From NCBI GenBank assembly GCA_028641055.1, contig CM054062.1:273761349-273825348 (forward strand): DNA of 64,000 bases, given 5' to 3'. Shown here piece after piece: positions 23,177-33,268 of this stretch; within the stretch, counting starts at the first letter, position 1; each line of letters starts with the position of its first letter. Source of the stretch: Alopecurus myosuroides (Eukaryota > Streptophyta > Magnoliopsida > Poales > Poaceae). A program made the translations under genes and the position numbers. The notes under the pieces were generated by a model, which saw only the letters and a program-made list of their open reading frames with translations, had not been told where the DNA came from and searched no databases.

Positions 23177-25398
23177 GCATCCCCAAGCTTAAATCACGCT
23201 CGTCCTCGAGTAGGTAAGTGATAACAAACATAATTTTTTGAGGTGACATGCAGCCAACACAAACTTGATCAATCATTATGTAAAAGCATTGTAAGCTGAC
23301 ATCAAAGCAATTTAACAAAGGCATGCTAAATGTTATTTGAGCACTAAAACATTCACAACTATGTTTCACATGAAAAGTTACACAAATAATTGACAATGAG
23401 AAATAATGCATTGAAAGTGATACGTTTGTTCGATTATTATGAAAAACATGATAAAGTGGTATCCCGCTAGTCCTACGTAGAGTAGAAAAACATAAATGAT
23501 AGGACACCTTCAAAGTTCAAGTGGCTACTAGATAAAAATAATTTTAGACAAGCAATACCATAATCATATTCCAATCGTTGGAAAATTTGGTTTGGATAGA
23601 TCCAATCGCTGAATCAAGGTTACCTATAGCTTCGGCCAAAACCTCCGGAGGAGAGTTAGGATCCGATTTGACCATACTCTCTTATGCAGTTAAGACTTAG
23701 ATAAGAGCCGAGGCTCCGAAATTTCAAGTATGGTCACTAGAGGGGGTGTGAATATGTGACTACCAATTTTCTCTTCTTTTATTTTTATATTAGCCAAAAC
23801 AAGATAGACACAAGATTATATAGATGTGCAACTAGGTGAACAACCTATGTGAGATGATACCGAGTAAGCAAAAGCAACTAGAAAACGTATTTATTAGGTG
23901 CACTTAAACATGTCATAAATTTTTGCAACGTATTATTTAGGTACACTTAAACATGTCATAAATTTTTGCCAATTTTTGCGCATGTAGAGGGTTCGATTAT
24001 ACATAACTAGTTCAATTTTCGTGACTTTTTGAGTTTTGAGTAAAATATGAAAAATCGTACAGTGAGCAACAAATGCCGAAAATAGAAAAGACCCTTAAAT
24101 ATGCATCAACTAAAACTAAATGCGTAAAACTTGGCAAATTTTTTAGAAACTAAAATAAAAGAGGATAAACAAGAACTAATCTTCATAGTAACAGAAAAGA
24201 AACCCAAAAATAAATAAAAGAAAAATAAAATACATGTTAAGACAATACATATCATGTGAAAAGGGTAATATAGATCATGAACGAGACAAGCTCATTTTTG
24301 TTGATGGATAGAGGATGACTCGGGCATCCCCAAACGTAGATAATTGTATCTTCTTAAATATGTTCTTGGGATGCACCTAAACATCCCCAAGATTGAGCTC
24401 TTGTGTCTTTTTATCATCTCATATCACCATATTGGTTAGATATTATAAGCTATATCCACATAAAACTTCACGAAATTCATCAGTAGAGTTAGTACTCATT
24501 AAATAAAATCCACTCATGTTCAAGTATTGGCAAGTTTCATGATATTTATTAAACATTAGCCACTGTATACACCGAGGTTTCTTTTAAACTTTCCGTTGTC
24601 CGTCGAAAAACTAAGGAAACTAAGAACACCAAGTACAATATTGAATAAACAAAGAAATCTGCGAAAGCTGAACAGCCTGTGAAGATGGCACTCAGTGAGA
24701 TAGTTACTTAGATCAAATCAAAAAACTTAAAACTAATGAAAGACATATCATAGTCTCAGATTTTATGCACAAAAATTTTCTGATCAAAATACTATTCTGA
24801 GATTTATCACGATTTTTTACAGTGAAGCACATGAAATCTGCCAAAAACTAATAAATCAGTGAAAATTGATTCTTTTTTTCAAAATAACTACGTAACTCAA
24901 ATTAGAAAAGTCAGAACTAATGAAAGTTATGTACTAGCCTTAGGTTTATGCACAAAAATTTGTAGATCCAAACAATGTTCTAGTGATTTTAAACAGCTTA
25001 TACGGTGAAGCACAACAAATCTATTTCTGCGCAGTAAACCAAACTTTTGCACTTTTAAATTACTAGAGACTAATATTAGCACTTTATTTTTTATGTACAG
25101 AGGTATATATACAATATTTAAAATATATACAAGTTTTTAGCTGAGAAGCTTCCATGGAAAAATTTGCTTTGCTTTCATAGACATGTGCACATGTGTTGAA
25201 GGTCGACCCACACTTAATCATCACACCTTTTTCCAATCACTCTCTTTTTGAAAACGTTTTTAGATAACAAGTACAACTATTTTTTTATAATTCACATTCC
25301 CTATCCAAACTAAGATAGAAAACAACTTAGAACTAAAAGTAAAAACTACTCAGAGACAAAGTAAACAAATGCACACAAGAATATTCACCCTCGCTATT
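23177..25398 (-). mobile_element. AT-rich non-coding interior of an Athila-like element
   Basis: About 2.2 kb between two LTRs with no gag, pol or other long ORF. It begins (minus-strand 3' end) with the CCCCAAGCTT polypurine region. It holds a 43-bp tandem duplication (23885-23970) and two diverged copies of a segment of about 190 bases around 24670-25040 (each with AACTAATGAAAG and ATGCACAAAAATTT). The content fits a non-autonomous derivative or a deletion product. Confidence 0.6.
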
Positions 25399-25418
25399 GC
25401 TTCCCGGCAACGGCGCCA
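25399..25418 (-). other. primer binding site of an Athila-like element
   Basis: On the minus strand TGGCGCCGTTGCCGGG lies a few bases beyond the end of LTR Y. This tRNA-Asp-type site is characteristic of Athila-like gypsy elements and shows that LTR Y is a 5' LTR whose interior lies to the left. Confidence 0.8.
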
Positions 25419-25428
25419 GAAAAGGTCT

Positions 25429-26928
25429 TGATATCCCCAAGTATAGGGGATCGTATGTAGCCTTTTCGATAAGTAAGAGTGTCGAACCCAACGAGGAGCT
25501 AAAGGTAGGAAAAATGTTCTCTCAAGTTCTATCAACCACTGATACAACTCTACGCACACTAAATGTTTACTTTATCTAGAAAATAATACTAGAGCAATAA
25601 TACGGGTATGAGAGATAGCTTTGCAAGATAATAAATACAAGAAAGTAAATGTTAGTGCTGCAGCCATAAAATATACTAAATAACTATAAACTAACAGTAC
25701 CATGAGTGTGGAAAAGTGGTGGTAATTGTGATGGATTTGTCCATGATCAAATAGTCAAATACAAGGTTGATATTCCTCTTTTATATGGGAGAGGTAAAGC
25801 TAACAAGCTCTCACTATCCAATTATTGCAAGTACTTATGATTGGAACTCTAACAAACATCCGTAACTACTAGTAGATACATTAAGGTAAAAATACCCAAC
25901 CATAGCATTAAGATCGGTCCTCTTTATCCCATATGCTTCAGTCACGAGATTGTGGCTCATGTTTCTGTCACTCAAGCAACCCTTCCTCTAGCTTTCTCTA
26001 CATACTACAAACCCTATGATGTGATCCATGCGCGCATAAACATATGATGCGAACCATAGGACTGTAACAATTCAGTATATGGTTCAAACCATCCATAGAT
26101 ATTCAACAATCAATCATATGATAAAAGAGAACTACACAAACATGGCATAGATGCAATAGATCATCTGCAAATAAATTGTAACGTCAAACACCATGTTTAC
26201 ATAGGGTGGTACAGAGGTGTGTGGGAGGATGCACAATTGTATACAAGGATGAATTGGTCATAGAGATGGCAGTGAAGATGGTGGAGAGGACAGCGCGGGG
26301 CGCAGGGCGGCGCCAGCCCCGACGGTGGCGCAGGGACTCCTTCCCTGCGCCGTCGACATCATGGGGAAGCGCCGCCCCTTATCCCTCTTCCTTCAAGGAT
26401 TCTTGGGAGCCCTACCCCATGGAGATGGGATCCAGGGGGAGGAAAATAGTGGCTTTGGTGGCTGGAAATTCGTGATATGGGGTGTCTTTCACGACCTAGG
26501 TTTTCTCCCTTTATATAGTTTTACGGATTTCCGTCATCCCATCTAGAGCTGCGGTAAATCGGGATTTTCTCGGCCGTCCGTACTCGGATTGGGCCGAACT
26601 TTATGTCTACGACGTTCCTCGCAAAATTTCCCACAACTTTCAGGGACGCACTTTTTCCATTTGACGTTGTCTTCGACCCGTAACGTGACAATCTTTAAAA
26701 AGACTTTTCAGACAGATTTCAGGAAAGTCCCAATTCGACTCCAATAAGTTTTCCTCTTGTATTTTTTGATAATTCCTACACGTCAAAGTGTAAAACAAGA
26801 ACATTGTGCACTTTTGCAACTATTAGTAGGTTAGTCCAAATAAATCATAAACTTAATATAAAAATAATTATCAAAAGCATAAAGTAGCATGAAACCATAA
26901 AAAATATAGATACGTTTTGGACGTATCA
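25429..26928 (-). repeat. 5' LTR of an Athila-like element (LTR Y)
   Basis: On the minus strand it starts TGATACGTCCAAAACGTATCTATA at 26928 and ends just before the primer site. A GC-rich stretch (26270-26450) is LTR sequence, not a gene. Beyond the first 25 bases it does not align with LTR X, although both flank the same interior. Confidence 0.75.
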
Positions 26929-27416
26929 ATAGGCAACAGAGGCACCTTATGGCGGTAGTACAGGCGATACTACCACCGCTTGAGATGAACAATAGAGGGA
27001 AATCCTAGTCGTGGTATTACCGCTAATAGTGCCGCCGCTAGTATCGTTGATACCCAACAAAGGGGTAACTTGGTGGTACTACTGCCGCCTGGACTGGCTC
27101 CTGTGCTCGGCATTTACAGTAGCTATACTGCCGTCGCTAGTGTCGCTGCCACATCACGGAGGGACATTTTGGCGGTACCACTAGCGGTACTACCGCTGGT
27201 AGTATTGCCGCTAGGAATTTCCAGCAAGGGTGCCAAGTCTGGTGGCACTACCGCCAGCCCTGGCGGTACTACCGCTGCCTGGCATAGTCACAACGTTGGG
27301 TATTCTCAGTAGTAGTACTACCCCGGTATTACCGCTGCCACCTCACGGAGGGGCATTTTAGCGGTACTAGTGGTGGTACTACCGCTGGTAGTACCGACTC
27401 GAATGAATTGTGCCAT
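26929..27416. repeat. degenerate array of the motif GCGGTACTACCGC
   Basis: The palindromic motif GGTACTACCGC and its variants (GGTAGTACCGC, GCGGTACTAC) occur more than ten times at irregular spacing. The phrase CACGGAGGGNCATTTT recurs at 27155 and 27344, so the unit is a longer decayed repeat. No ORF has coding character. It probably belongs to an unclassified transposon. Confidence 0.6.
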
Positions 27417-28215
27417 AGCACTCTACTTTTCCCAGATCGCACAACTGCGTTAACTCTGGATGCCACATTCATTGTGTGAAGGTAAGACTCGCGGATCATT
27501 TCCAACAGCATGGGAGTTGCACCACTACTGCACTATCTAGTACTTTTCCATGCCAGCAGGTGTGATGAAAACCCTGACGGACACGTTGGGTAAAATAACT
27601 GACAACTGGAATTCGACTCGGTAAGGCTTCAACATCATGAGTCGAATTACCCCAGGTTTTTCGAGGTTCGGGCCGAATGACTCGAAGAATGAGTATGACA
27701 ATTGTGTATTCTCTCGAGTAAGACTAATCGACCTCGACCAGTCGAGTAGATCGAACCCATTGAGCCATATCCTTCTGAAACTACTCAAAGGAAAGCACCT
27801 GAAGTAATCTGTCCTGAAGATTTAATTCCCTCGATCGATTCCTTGACTCCATCACGCACTCGGTAGCTACTGACGTGGGGTACCCGAAGGACCCTCCACG
27901 GTGGGTATACCCGGTGCGGCGCAACGAGGGGCGCCTTAGAGGGCCCCGCGGATGACTACATGAAGGCCCATGGAAGAAGCCCACACAGAAGCAGAATAAA
28001 AAAGACTTAGGCGCTAAGAATAGGAAAGTGTAATAACCAACTCAGAATCGAGTCCACCTTTAGTATGGCCTCCGAGACCCGACTACCTATATAAAACACG
28101 AGAGGGGGTCACAAACGGGACATGCAACCCTAGATTCAGAGATACGCCAGATCCAATCTGCGAATAGCACCCCCTGTAATCGATACTATTCCCGAAAGTT
28201 GATTATACATTCCTC
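27417..28215 (+). mobile_element. 3' end of a gypsy element: interior remnant plus truncated LTR
   Basis: 27417-27870 is non-coding and ends CGGTAGCTAC. An LTR-like start TGACGTGGGGTACCC follows at 27871. A TATA box TATATAAAA is at 28088-28096, followed by R/U5-like sequence with CACCCCCTGTAATCGAT. Its end is not clear and it seems truncated near 28215. The start of a + strand 3' LTR after a polypurine-like CTAC supports gypsy. Confidence 0.5.
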
Positions 28216-28279
28216 CATCTAGCAAATAGAAAAGGCACTCAACATATGCTATAGTCAAGTGGATAAATAAAATGAATCC

Positions 28280-28700
28280 CACAGAACTTACATTGCCCAC
28301 TTCGGCATAGCATCCGACAAACTTGTTAACGCCGGTTTGGATGCATGAACATCTATGATGGAGAGATAGGTCAGTGCGGCTTACTCCCGTGTTTTCACTA
28401 AACATATGATGGATACTCCCCCCTAAACCATTGTAGATTGAATCTAAATTGTTATTGCTTTCGGCCAACACCGCCAACCAAGCATTGCACAATAACACAC
28501 CATCATGGGCGTACTAGAAAATCCCTCTTGTGCGCTACAGATCCGGCGGTGGAGTTGCGCGAATAGGCGTTGCACCAACCTTGGTAGCCGACGGCGTGGA
28601 TTTCTTGTCCTTCGTAGCCCGGTTAGATACATCCTCCTCCACCACAAGGGCATCCAACTAGATCTCAGCCCCGGACATCCCAGATCAGCTGCCGGAGTCG
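28280..28700 (-). pseudogene. broken Myb/SANT-like ORF of PIF/Harbinger type, copy 1
   Basis: From the ATG near 28700 the minus strand reads MADSGS, a stop, then DALVVEEDVSNRATKDKKS and more stops, then CNAWLAVLAES, HHMFSENTGVSRTDLSLHHR and CIQTGVNKFVGCYAEV, ending at a splice-donor-like GTAAG near 28292. The second half fits the pattern of plant Myb/SANT-like proteins that accompany PIF/Harbinger transposases (often misnamed 'glutathione S-transferase T3-like'). At least four stops make it a relic. The class call rests on recognition of the pattern, not on a search. Confidence 0.5.
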
Positions 28701-28759
28701 GCCATGGCCGATCCTAGGGGATTGGAGAGGATAGGGAGGAAAGTTGAGTGGAAGGGGCC

Positions 28760-30337
28760 GATGGAGAGTGAGTTGGGATTTGATCCGGATGGGGATATAA
28801 TGGTACATATGTGGGGTCAAAATGGGCCGGATCCAACGTAGAGGGCTATCCGGACCGCCTCAAACCGTCACTACATTTGGGATGAGTTTGAGAATCCGGC
28901 CGGTTTTTGTTACATCGGACATTTTTTTTTTGAAACAAAATGGGCAATACTTCCTCAGTTTATTATAAAAATAAGGAGATATTTGAACGGCTAATCAGCA
29001 GGGAAACCGTACTAAAACCGATACAAATACCCTCGCAAGTCTCCATGGAAGACGACCACTTCGAGGGCACACACAGCCACCCTGGCTACCAACACAAACT
29101 GCACACACACACACACCGCCAAAGTGAGCATCATCATCGAGGTTTCCCGTTGGTGGCATCGTCATCACTCCTCCTTGAGCAAGCGACTCCGACTTAACCG
29201 AGGAGCGACCACCTTAGAAGAGCCTCGTCGTAGCAGCCTCGTGAAGCCCACACTGGCCTATGCCAAACAGATGACTCCTCGCGCAGAGACAAGCAACTCT
29301 GATTCTGATGACAAGCTTCAAAGAGGAGATATGCAAGACCTACGCCAAAGAAGATCTTTACTTGACCGGCCCTATAGGTCATAGTATGCCGTTTAAAGTA
29401 AGGCAAGATAATATAGTAGCTCCGGCTTCACAACCTGGGAAGTCTAGCACGAAGACACATGGCACGCCGGAACAAAGCCTACTGACAGGGTCGTGCCGTG
29501 ACCAAATCATCGCTCGCTAGCACCAGCGTTGCCAAGCCCGGCGCCACACGAAACCTCCACATCGGAATTAGCCCTCCAATCACGATTCTGTGTGATCTCG
29601 GCCCATGGGAAAGCACACAGGAAACATCGGCTTCAAGGCGACACCCTCGGGAGGGGAGGCGATGTGGATCGACACCATCGTCTGACCCTGCATCGCAGGA
29701 TCTAGGTCTTTACGCGAAGATATGATCCGAGGCTGAGGAGTACGAAGAGCTCCACGATGACCCTCAAGAGGGAGAGAGATGTACATAAACGCAACATCAC
29801 CTGCTTTCGCCTGGAGAACCCGAAGCTTCTCACCCCCATGCAGCCAGACCAAAGCGGGAAGAACCCGCGGCACCGCCGACCTGCACCCCATAGAGATAAC
29901 ACCTCCTGGCCGATGGCGGTGCCACCACCGTGTAGGAGCCACCATCCTCGCCGCCGGACACATGCCATATTAATCAGGCTCCCCAAACACTAGCACACAG
30001 GCCTAGAGCCCACCATTGGTCACAAGACCACACCGGCCACCACCGGGAGCGGGGAGGGGGGCTGCCATGCCGCCTGGCACGCCGAGCAGAGTCGGTGTCG
30101 CCACACCGGCGGAAAGCCGAAGGTCGCCCACCAAGAGAGGCGCTGCAGGAGACGGCCGGGGAGTCGAGGACCGTCGGAGGACCGCGCCAGCTGCATCATC
30201 TGAGGCTGAGCCTTCCGCACATGAAGATCTCGCCATCTGGGACGATGCCATGCGCGCGAGACAAAGAAACCGTGCCACCGCCGTCGCCGTGCGGGCTTCT
30301 CCCGACGGTTTCCCCCAGCGGCGACACAACAACACAT
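28760..30337. other. unclassified repetitive-looking DNA
   Basis: A poly-T run at 28922-28932 is followed by AT-rich, then increasingly GC-rich sequence with a (CA)n run at 29102-29115. Overlapping ORFs on both strands (for example 30003-30335) have no recognisable domain and look like composition effects. It could be a minus-strand retroposed unit whose poly-A is the T run, but no ends or duplication were found. Confidence 0.35.
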
Positions 30338-30610
30338 CCTCATGGGAGGAGTAGCAAATCCCTCTTGTGTGCTACGAATTCGGCGGCAGAGTTGCATGCG
30401 CTGCACCGATCCTTGGTAGCCGATGGCGCGGATTTCTTATCCTCCGTAACCTCGTTAGACACTTCCTCCTCCACCACAAGGGCATCCCGGTACATCTCGG
30501 ACATCCCAGATCCATTGATTGAGCCGGCTATGGTAGATAATAGGGGAGTGGAGAGGACCAGGAGAAGAGTGGAGTGGAAGGGGGTCGGTGGAAAGTGAGC
30601 TGGGGTTTGA
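30338..30610 (-). pseudogene. broken Myb/SANT-like ORF of PIF/Harbinger type, copy 2 (N-terminus only)
   Basis: This segment aligns with 28498-28790: the same run of ALVVEEEVSNEV-like coding text, the same AQEGF/TQEGF stretch in another frame, and the same flank with GGGGATTGGAGAGGA-like sequence. It diverges abruptly after the VLLC codons at about 30330. So two separate truncated copies of one N-terminal region lie 1.8 kb apart. Confidence 0.5.
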
Positions 30611-30723
30611 CTCGGGTGAGCATAGAATGCTATATGTGTAGGGTTTAAGTGGGCTAAGTTTTGGGAGGGGAGAGGGTGAGGGGTCGTGTTTTTTTACACC
30701 GGTGATTTGGTTTGTGTCGCGGG

Positions 30724-30905
30724 CGGAAATGCTACACTTACGGGAGAATTACTACGGAGTGACTCTTACGGACTGACGTGTTGCCGCTGGGAGCGACCGT
30801 GATCCGAAAATCACGGCAACGATGCAAAACCGCACCTACCACGAACTTGCACGTCACTCCGTAAGTGAATCCCGTAGAAATTATTCCGTAAGTGTAGCAT
30901 TACTG
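30724..30905. mobile_element. Mutator-type MITE, 182 bp
   Basis: The terminal inverted repeats begin CGGAAATGCTACACTTACGG at the left and CAGTAATGCTACACTTACGG at the right (18 of 20 match). A second inner pair around TTACTACGG/CCGTAGAAATT extends the fold. It is flanked by a 10-bp direct repeat GTGTCGCGGG (30714-30723 and 30906-30915), a length typical of Mutator-like duplications (9-11 bp). No ORF. It lies about 0.7 kb before the MYB start codon. Confidence 0.75.
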
Positions 30906-31377
30906 GTGTCGCGGGACCCTCGACGGAGGTAGCCTCAACACGCAAGATCAGCAAGATATCACACCTTGGACAATGAGCCCCTGCCCTCAGCAAAGAGATA
31001 CTCACTCTAGATTGTGTAGCAAAATATTAATATCGGAAGATTATTGCTGTATCACCATGATTATTATTTATACGAATGAAACAAATAAAAAGCGGCGGCC
31101 GTTTCTTCTGCACACGTAACGACGTCTGCACCGCACCGCGCCCTGGCGTGCGTGCATCTCTCTGCCTGAAAGAAACGGACGCCTTTCTAGCCATCCACGT
31201 CAGCGTGCCAGCTACCTGCAATGCAGACAAACATCCCCAACAACAAACCATGTCTTTGCCAACAGGAAAAACAAGAAGCCATGTACAGGAGTAGTAACAC
31301 ACACACGGACACCACGCATCATCGCCCTGCACTGCACACACACACACTCGCACGAGTGAGTGACACCACCACCACGT

Positions 31378-31383
31378 TATATA
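31378..31383 (+). promoter_or_regulatory. TATA box of the MYB gene
   Basis: TTATATACC lies 80 bases before the ATG at 31460, which leaves a short 5' UTR of about 50 bases. A (CA)n stretch (31336-31346) and an ACGT core (CCACGTCA, 31196-31203) lie upstream. Confidence 0.6.
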
Positions 31384-31459
31384 CCCAGCCACGACGGTGC
31401 AGCGCCAGTGCTACCTCACCACCATCACAGTCAGCTCCGGCCTACTCTCGATCCGCCCG

Positions 31460-32164
31460 ATGATTCCGGCCATCGCTTGCGTCGGGAACGACGGGCCGCC
31501 GACGCCGCACAAGACGGGCTCCTGGAGCCCCGACGAGGACGCGCTGCTGACGGCCCTCGTCCGCCAGCACGGGCCGCGCAGGTGGACCCTCATCAGCGCC
31601 GGCATCCCCGGGCGCACGGGCAAGTCGTGCCGTCTGCGGTGGTGCAACCAGCTCAGCCCGGACGTGCACCACCGCCCCTTCACGGCCAGGGAGGACGAGC
31701 TGATCGTCGCCGCCCACGCGCGCTTCGGCAACAAGTGGGCCGCCATCGCGCGCCTCCTCCCAGGACGCACCGACAACTCCGTCAAGAACCACTGGAACTC
31801 CAACCTCCGCAGGTGCCAGCGCCGCGCCAGAGCCATGGCTGCCGCCGTGGCGCGGGCCGGCGGTGCCTCCTCCTCTTCAACGGCCCCCGCGAGGACCAGT
31901 GCGGTGCCGACCGACGGAGCTGCTGCCGATGACCCGGCAATGCCGTCGCTGACGCTGAGCCTGAGCCCGCCCCAGCAGCCCAGGGCGCCCGAGCACGCAA
32001 AGGCACCAACGTCTGCAGGCACGGGAGGTGGCGACGCGCGGCTGACGGCGGAAATGCGGCACATGGTGAGGGCGGAGGTGGAGACGCAGACAGGGCAGCT
32101 CTTATACTCCGTCCTCATGGCCGTCGGAGCGTCGACCCGTCGCCCATCCAACGGCCACCACTAA
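31460..32164 (+). CDS. R2R3-MYB transcription factor, subgroup 22 (MYB44/MYB73) type
   Basis: The gene is a single exon of 234 codons. The ATG at 31460 is the first after the TATA box; the frame is open further up to 31397 but has no ATG there. R2 has W22, W42 and W61 and R3 has F74, W93 and W112, the plant R2R3 spacing. The text [10 protein letters not shown] and [18 protein letters not shown] is diagnostic of subgroup 22, whose members are intronless nuclear regulators of ABA, stress and auxin responses. The bHLH-binding signature of R3 is absent. LTLSL at 164-168 is an EAR-like motif, so a repressing role is possible. A late [12 protein letters not shown] resembles the conserved C-terminal helix of MYB44. 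The protein is shorter than MYB44 (about 300 residues). No break is seen. The convergent neighbour is the SAC gene. Confidence 0.92.
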   Translation: MIPAIACVGNDGPPTPHKTGSWSPDEDALLTALVRQHGPRRWTLISAGIPGRTGKSCRLRWCNQLSPDVHHRPFTAREDELIVAAHARFGNKWAAIARLLPGRTDNSVKNHWNSNLRRCQRRARAMAAAVARAGGASSSSTAPARTSAVPTDGAAADDPAMPSLTLSLSPPQQPRAPEHAKAPTSAGTGGGDARLTAEMRHMVRAEVETQTGQLLYSVLMAVGASTRRPSNGHH

Positions 32165-33268
32165 TCCATTCCATTAATCAAGGTGGATATGTGGATCCTG
32201 CTATCCTTACTGTTTGCGACTTTGTGCTGTGTTCAAACCTGTCCTCTCTTCGAGAGATGAAAACTTTCATCTCATCTCGAGAGATTTGTTTTTTCAAAAT
32301 CAACCTCTGCATTTAGACACAGAGAACATCGGAGACAGTCGAATAATAATGTGGTAACTGGACCCACAACCTGTCAAAACCTGATCTGATGACTCTCTCG
32401 AGAGATGCTTCTAAGTGTGATCAATGTTTGTGTCCTTACCAAAACATTCCGGACCTTCTTGACCAGAAAAGGAAATCACTCGAGAGCCAGTTGCGGCTCC
32501 GGGATTTAGTGGCTGGGGTATTCATCGTAATATTTCTTTTTTTATTCAAAATGCAATATATGAAAACAGATTAAAGCTCCCCTCTAACTCAAATATATAT
32601 AGGTATGCAAATCCTCCACTACGAACTTTCACACTCAATAATTTGATTGATTCGTCCCACAGGAGAACAAATCAGATGTGCAGGTGGCCGAGAGCATTAC
32701 CAACTCAAATGAAGCGCAGGCAGAAATTTTCTTTCTTGGAAACCACCTGTGATCTGTAAGATCCTGTGTTACAAACATATATACATGTAAACCGCCATCC
32801 AAAACCAATGTAGAAATAGCATATCTGTATGTACCGTATTTACAGGAGAAGTCTTTTCCTTTTATCATTTTCTCATTTTTTTGGGGTTTTTTTCCTACTA
32901 AAGCTGAACAAAATATAGACTGTCTATCTAAGGCTAACCCTTCAAAAGAATCAGATTTTTTTTTTTTTTGCCTATCATTGCCTGTTCTACGGTCAATTCT
33001 TCACCAGCAACGGAATCCTGTACCCAACCAAACCAAACCAAGCCACCATGACCTCCACCCCTCAACCGAGTCACCACGTTTAAAAAGCCAGTTTCAATCC
33101 GCCGAGCAATCGCGCCGATCCTTCTTCCATGTTGCAGCTTCGGCAATTGCCAGCGCTGTGATTGCAGCTTCTTCTTGAGCTTTTTTTTTTCCTTTGTTCT
33201 TCTAGCTGCCAAACTTCAGTGCCGCGACAAAATTATATGGAGATGCCTCGAGGGCGCAGTTTTTTGCA
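32165..33268. other. intergenic gap between the convergent MYB and SAC genes
   Basis: It contains the 3' UTRs of both genes. Visible items are a near-perfect hairpin around 32252-32283 (CGAGAGATGAAA with TTTCATCTCATCTCG) and a T run at 32958-32970. No ORF with coding character. Confidence 0.6.

Noticed and set aside
26206..26475. 89-codon ORF in a GC-rich stretch
   Set aside because: It lies inside LTR Y, in the GC-rich part typical of such LTRs.
30003..30598. Overlapping ORFs of 110-167 codons on both strands
   Set aside because: They are low-complexity, GC-rich, overlap each other in several frames, and show no recognisable domain.
31397..31459. Upstream extension of the MYB reading frame
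   Set aside because: The extension begins with GTG, has no ATG, and lies within about 15-20 bases of the TATA box; the first usable ATG is at 31460.
31411..32151. Long minus-strand ORF opposite the MYB gene (246 codons)
   Set aside because: It is the mirror of a GC-rich coding exon; it has no domain and the + strand has complete R2 and R3 repeats.
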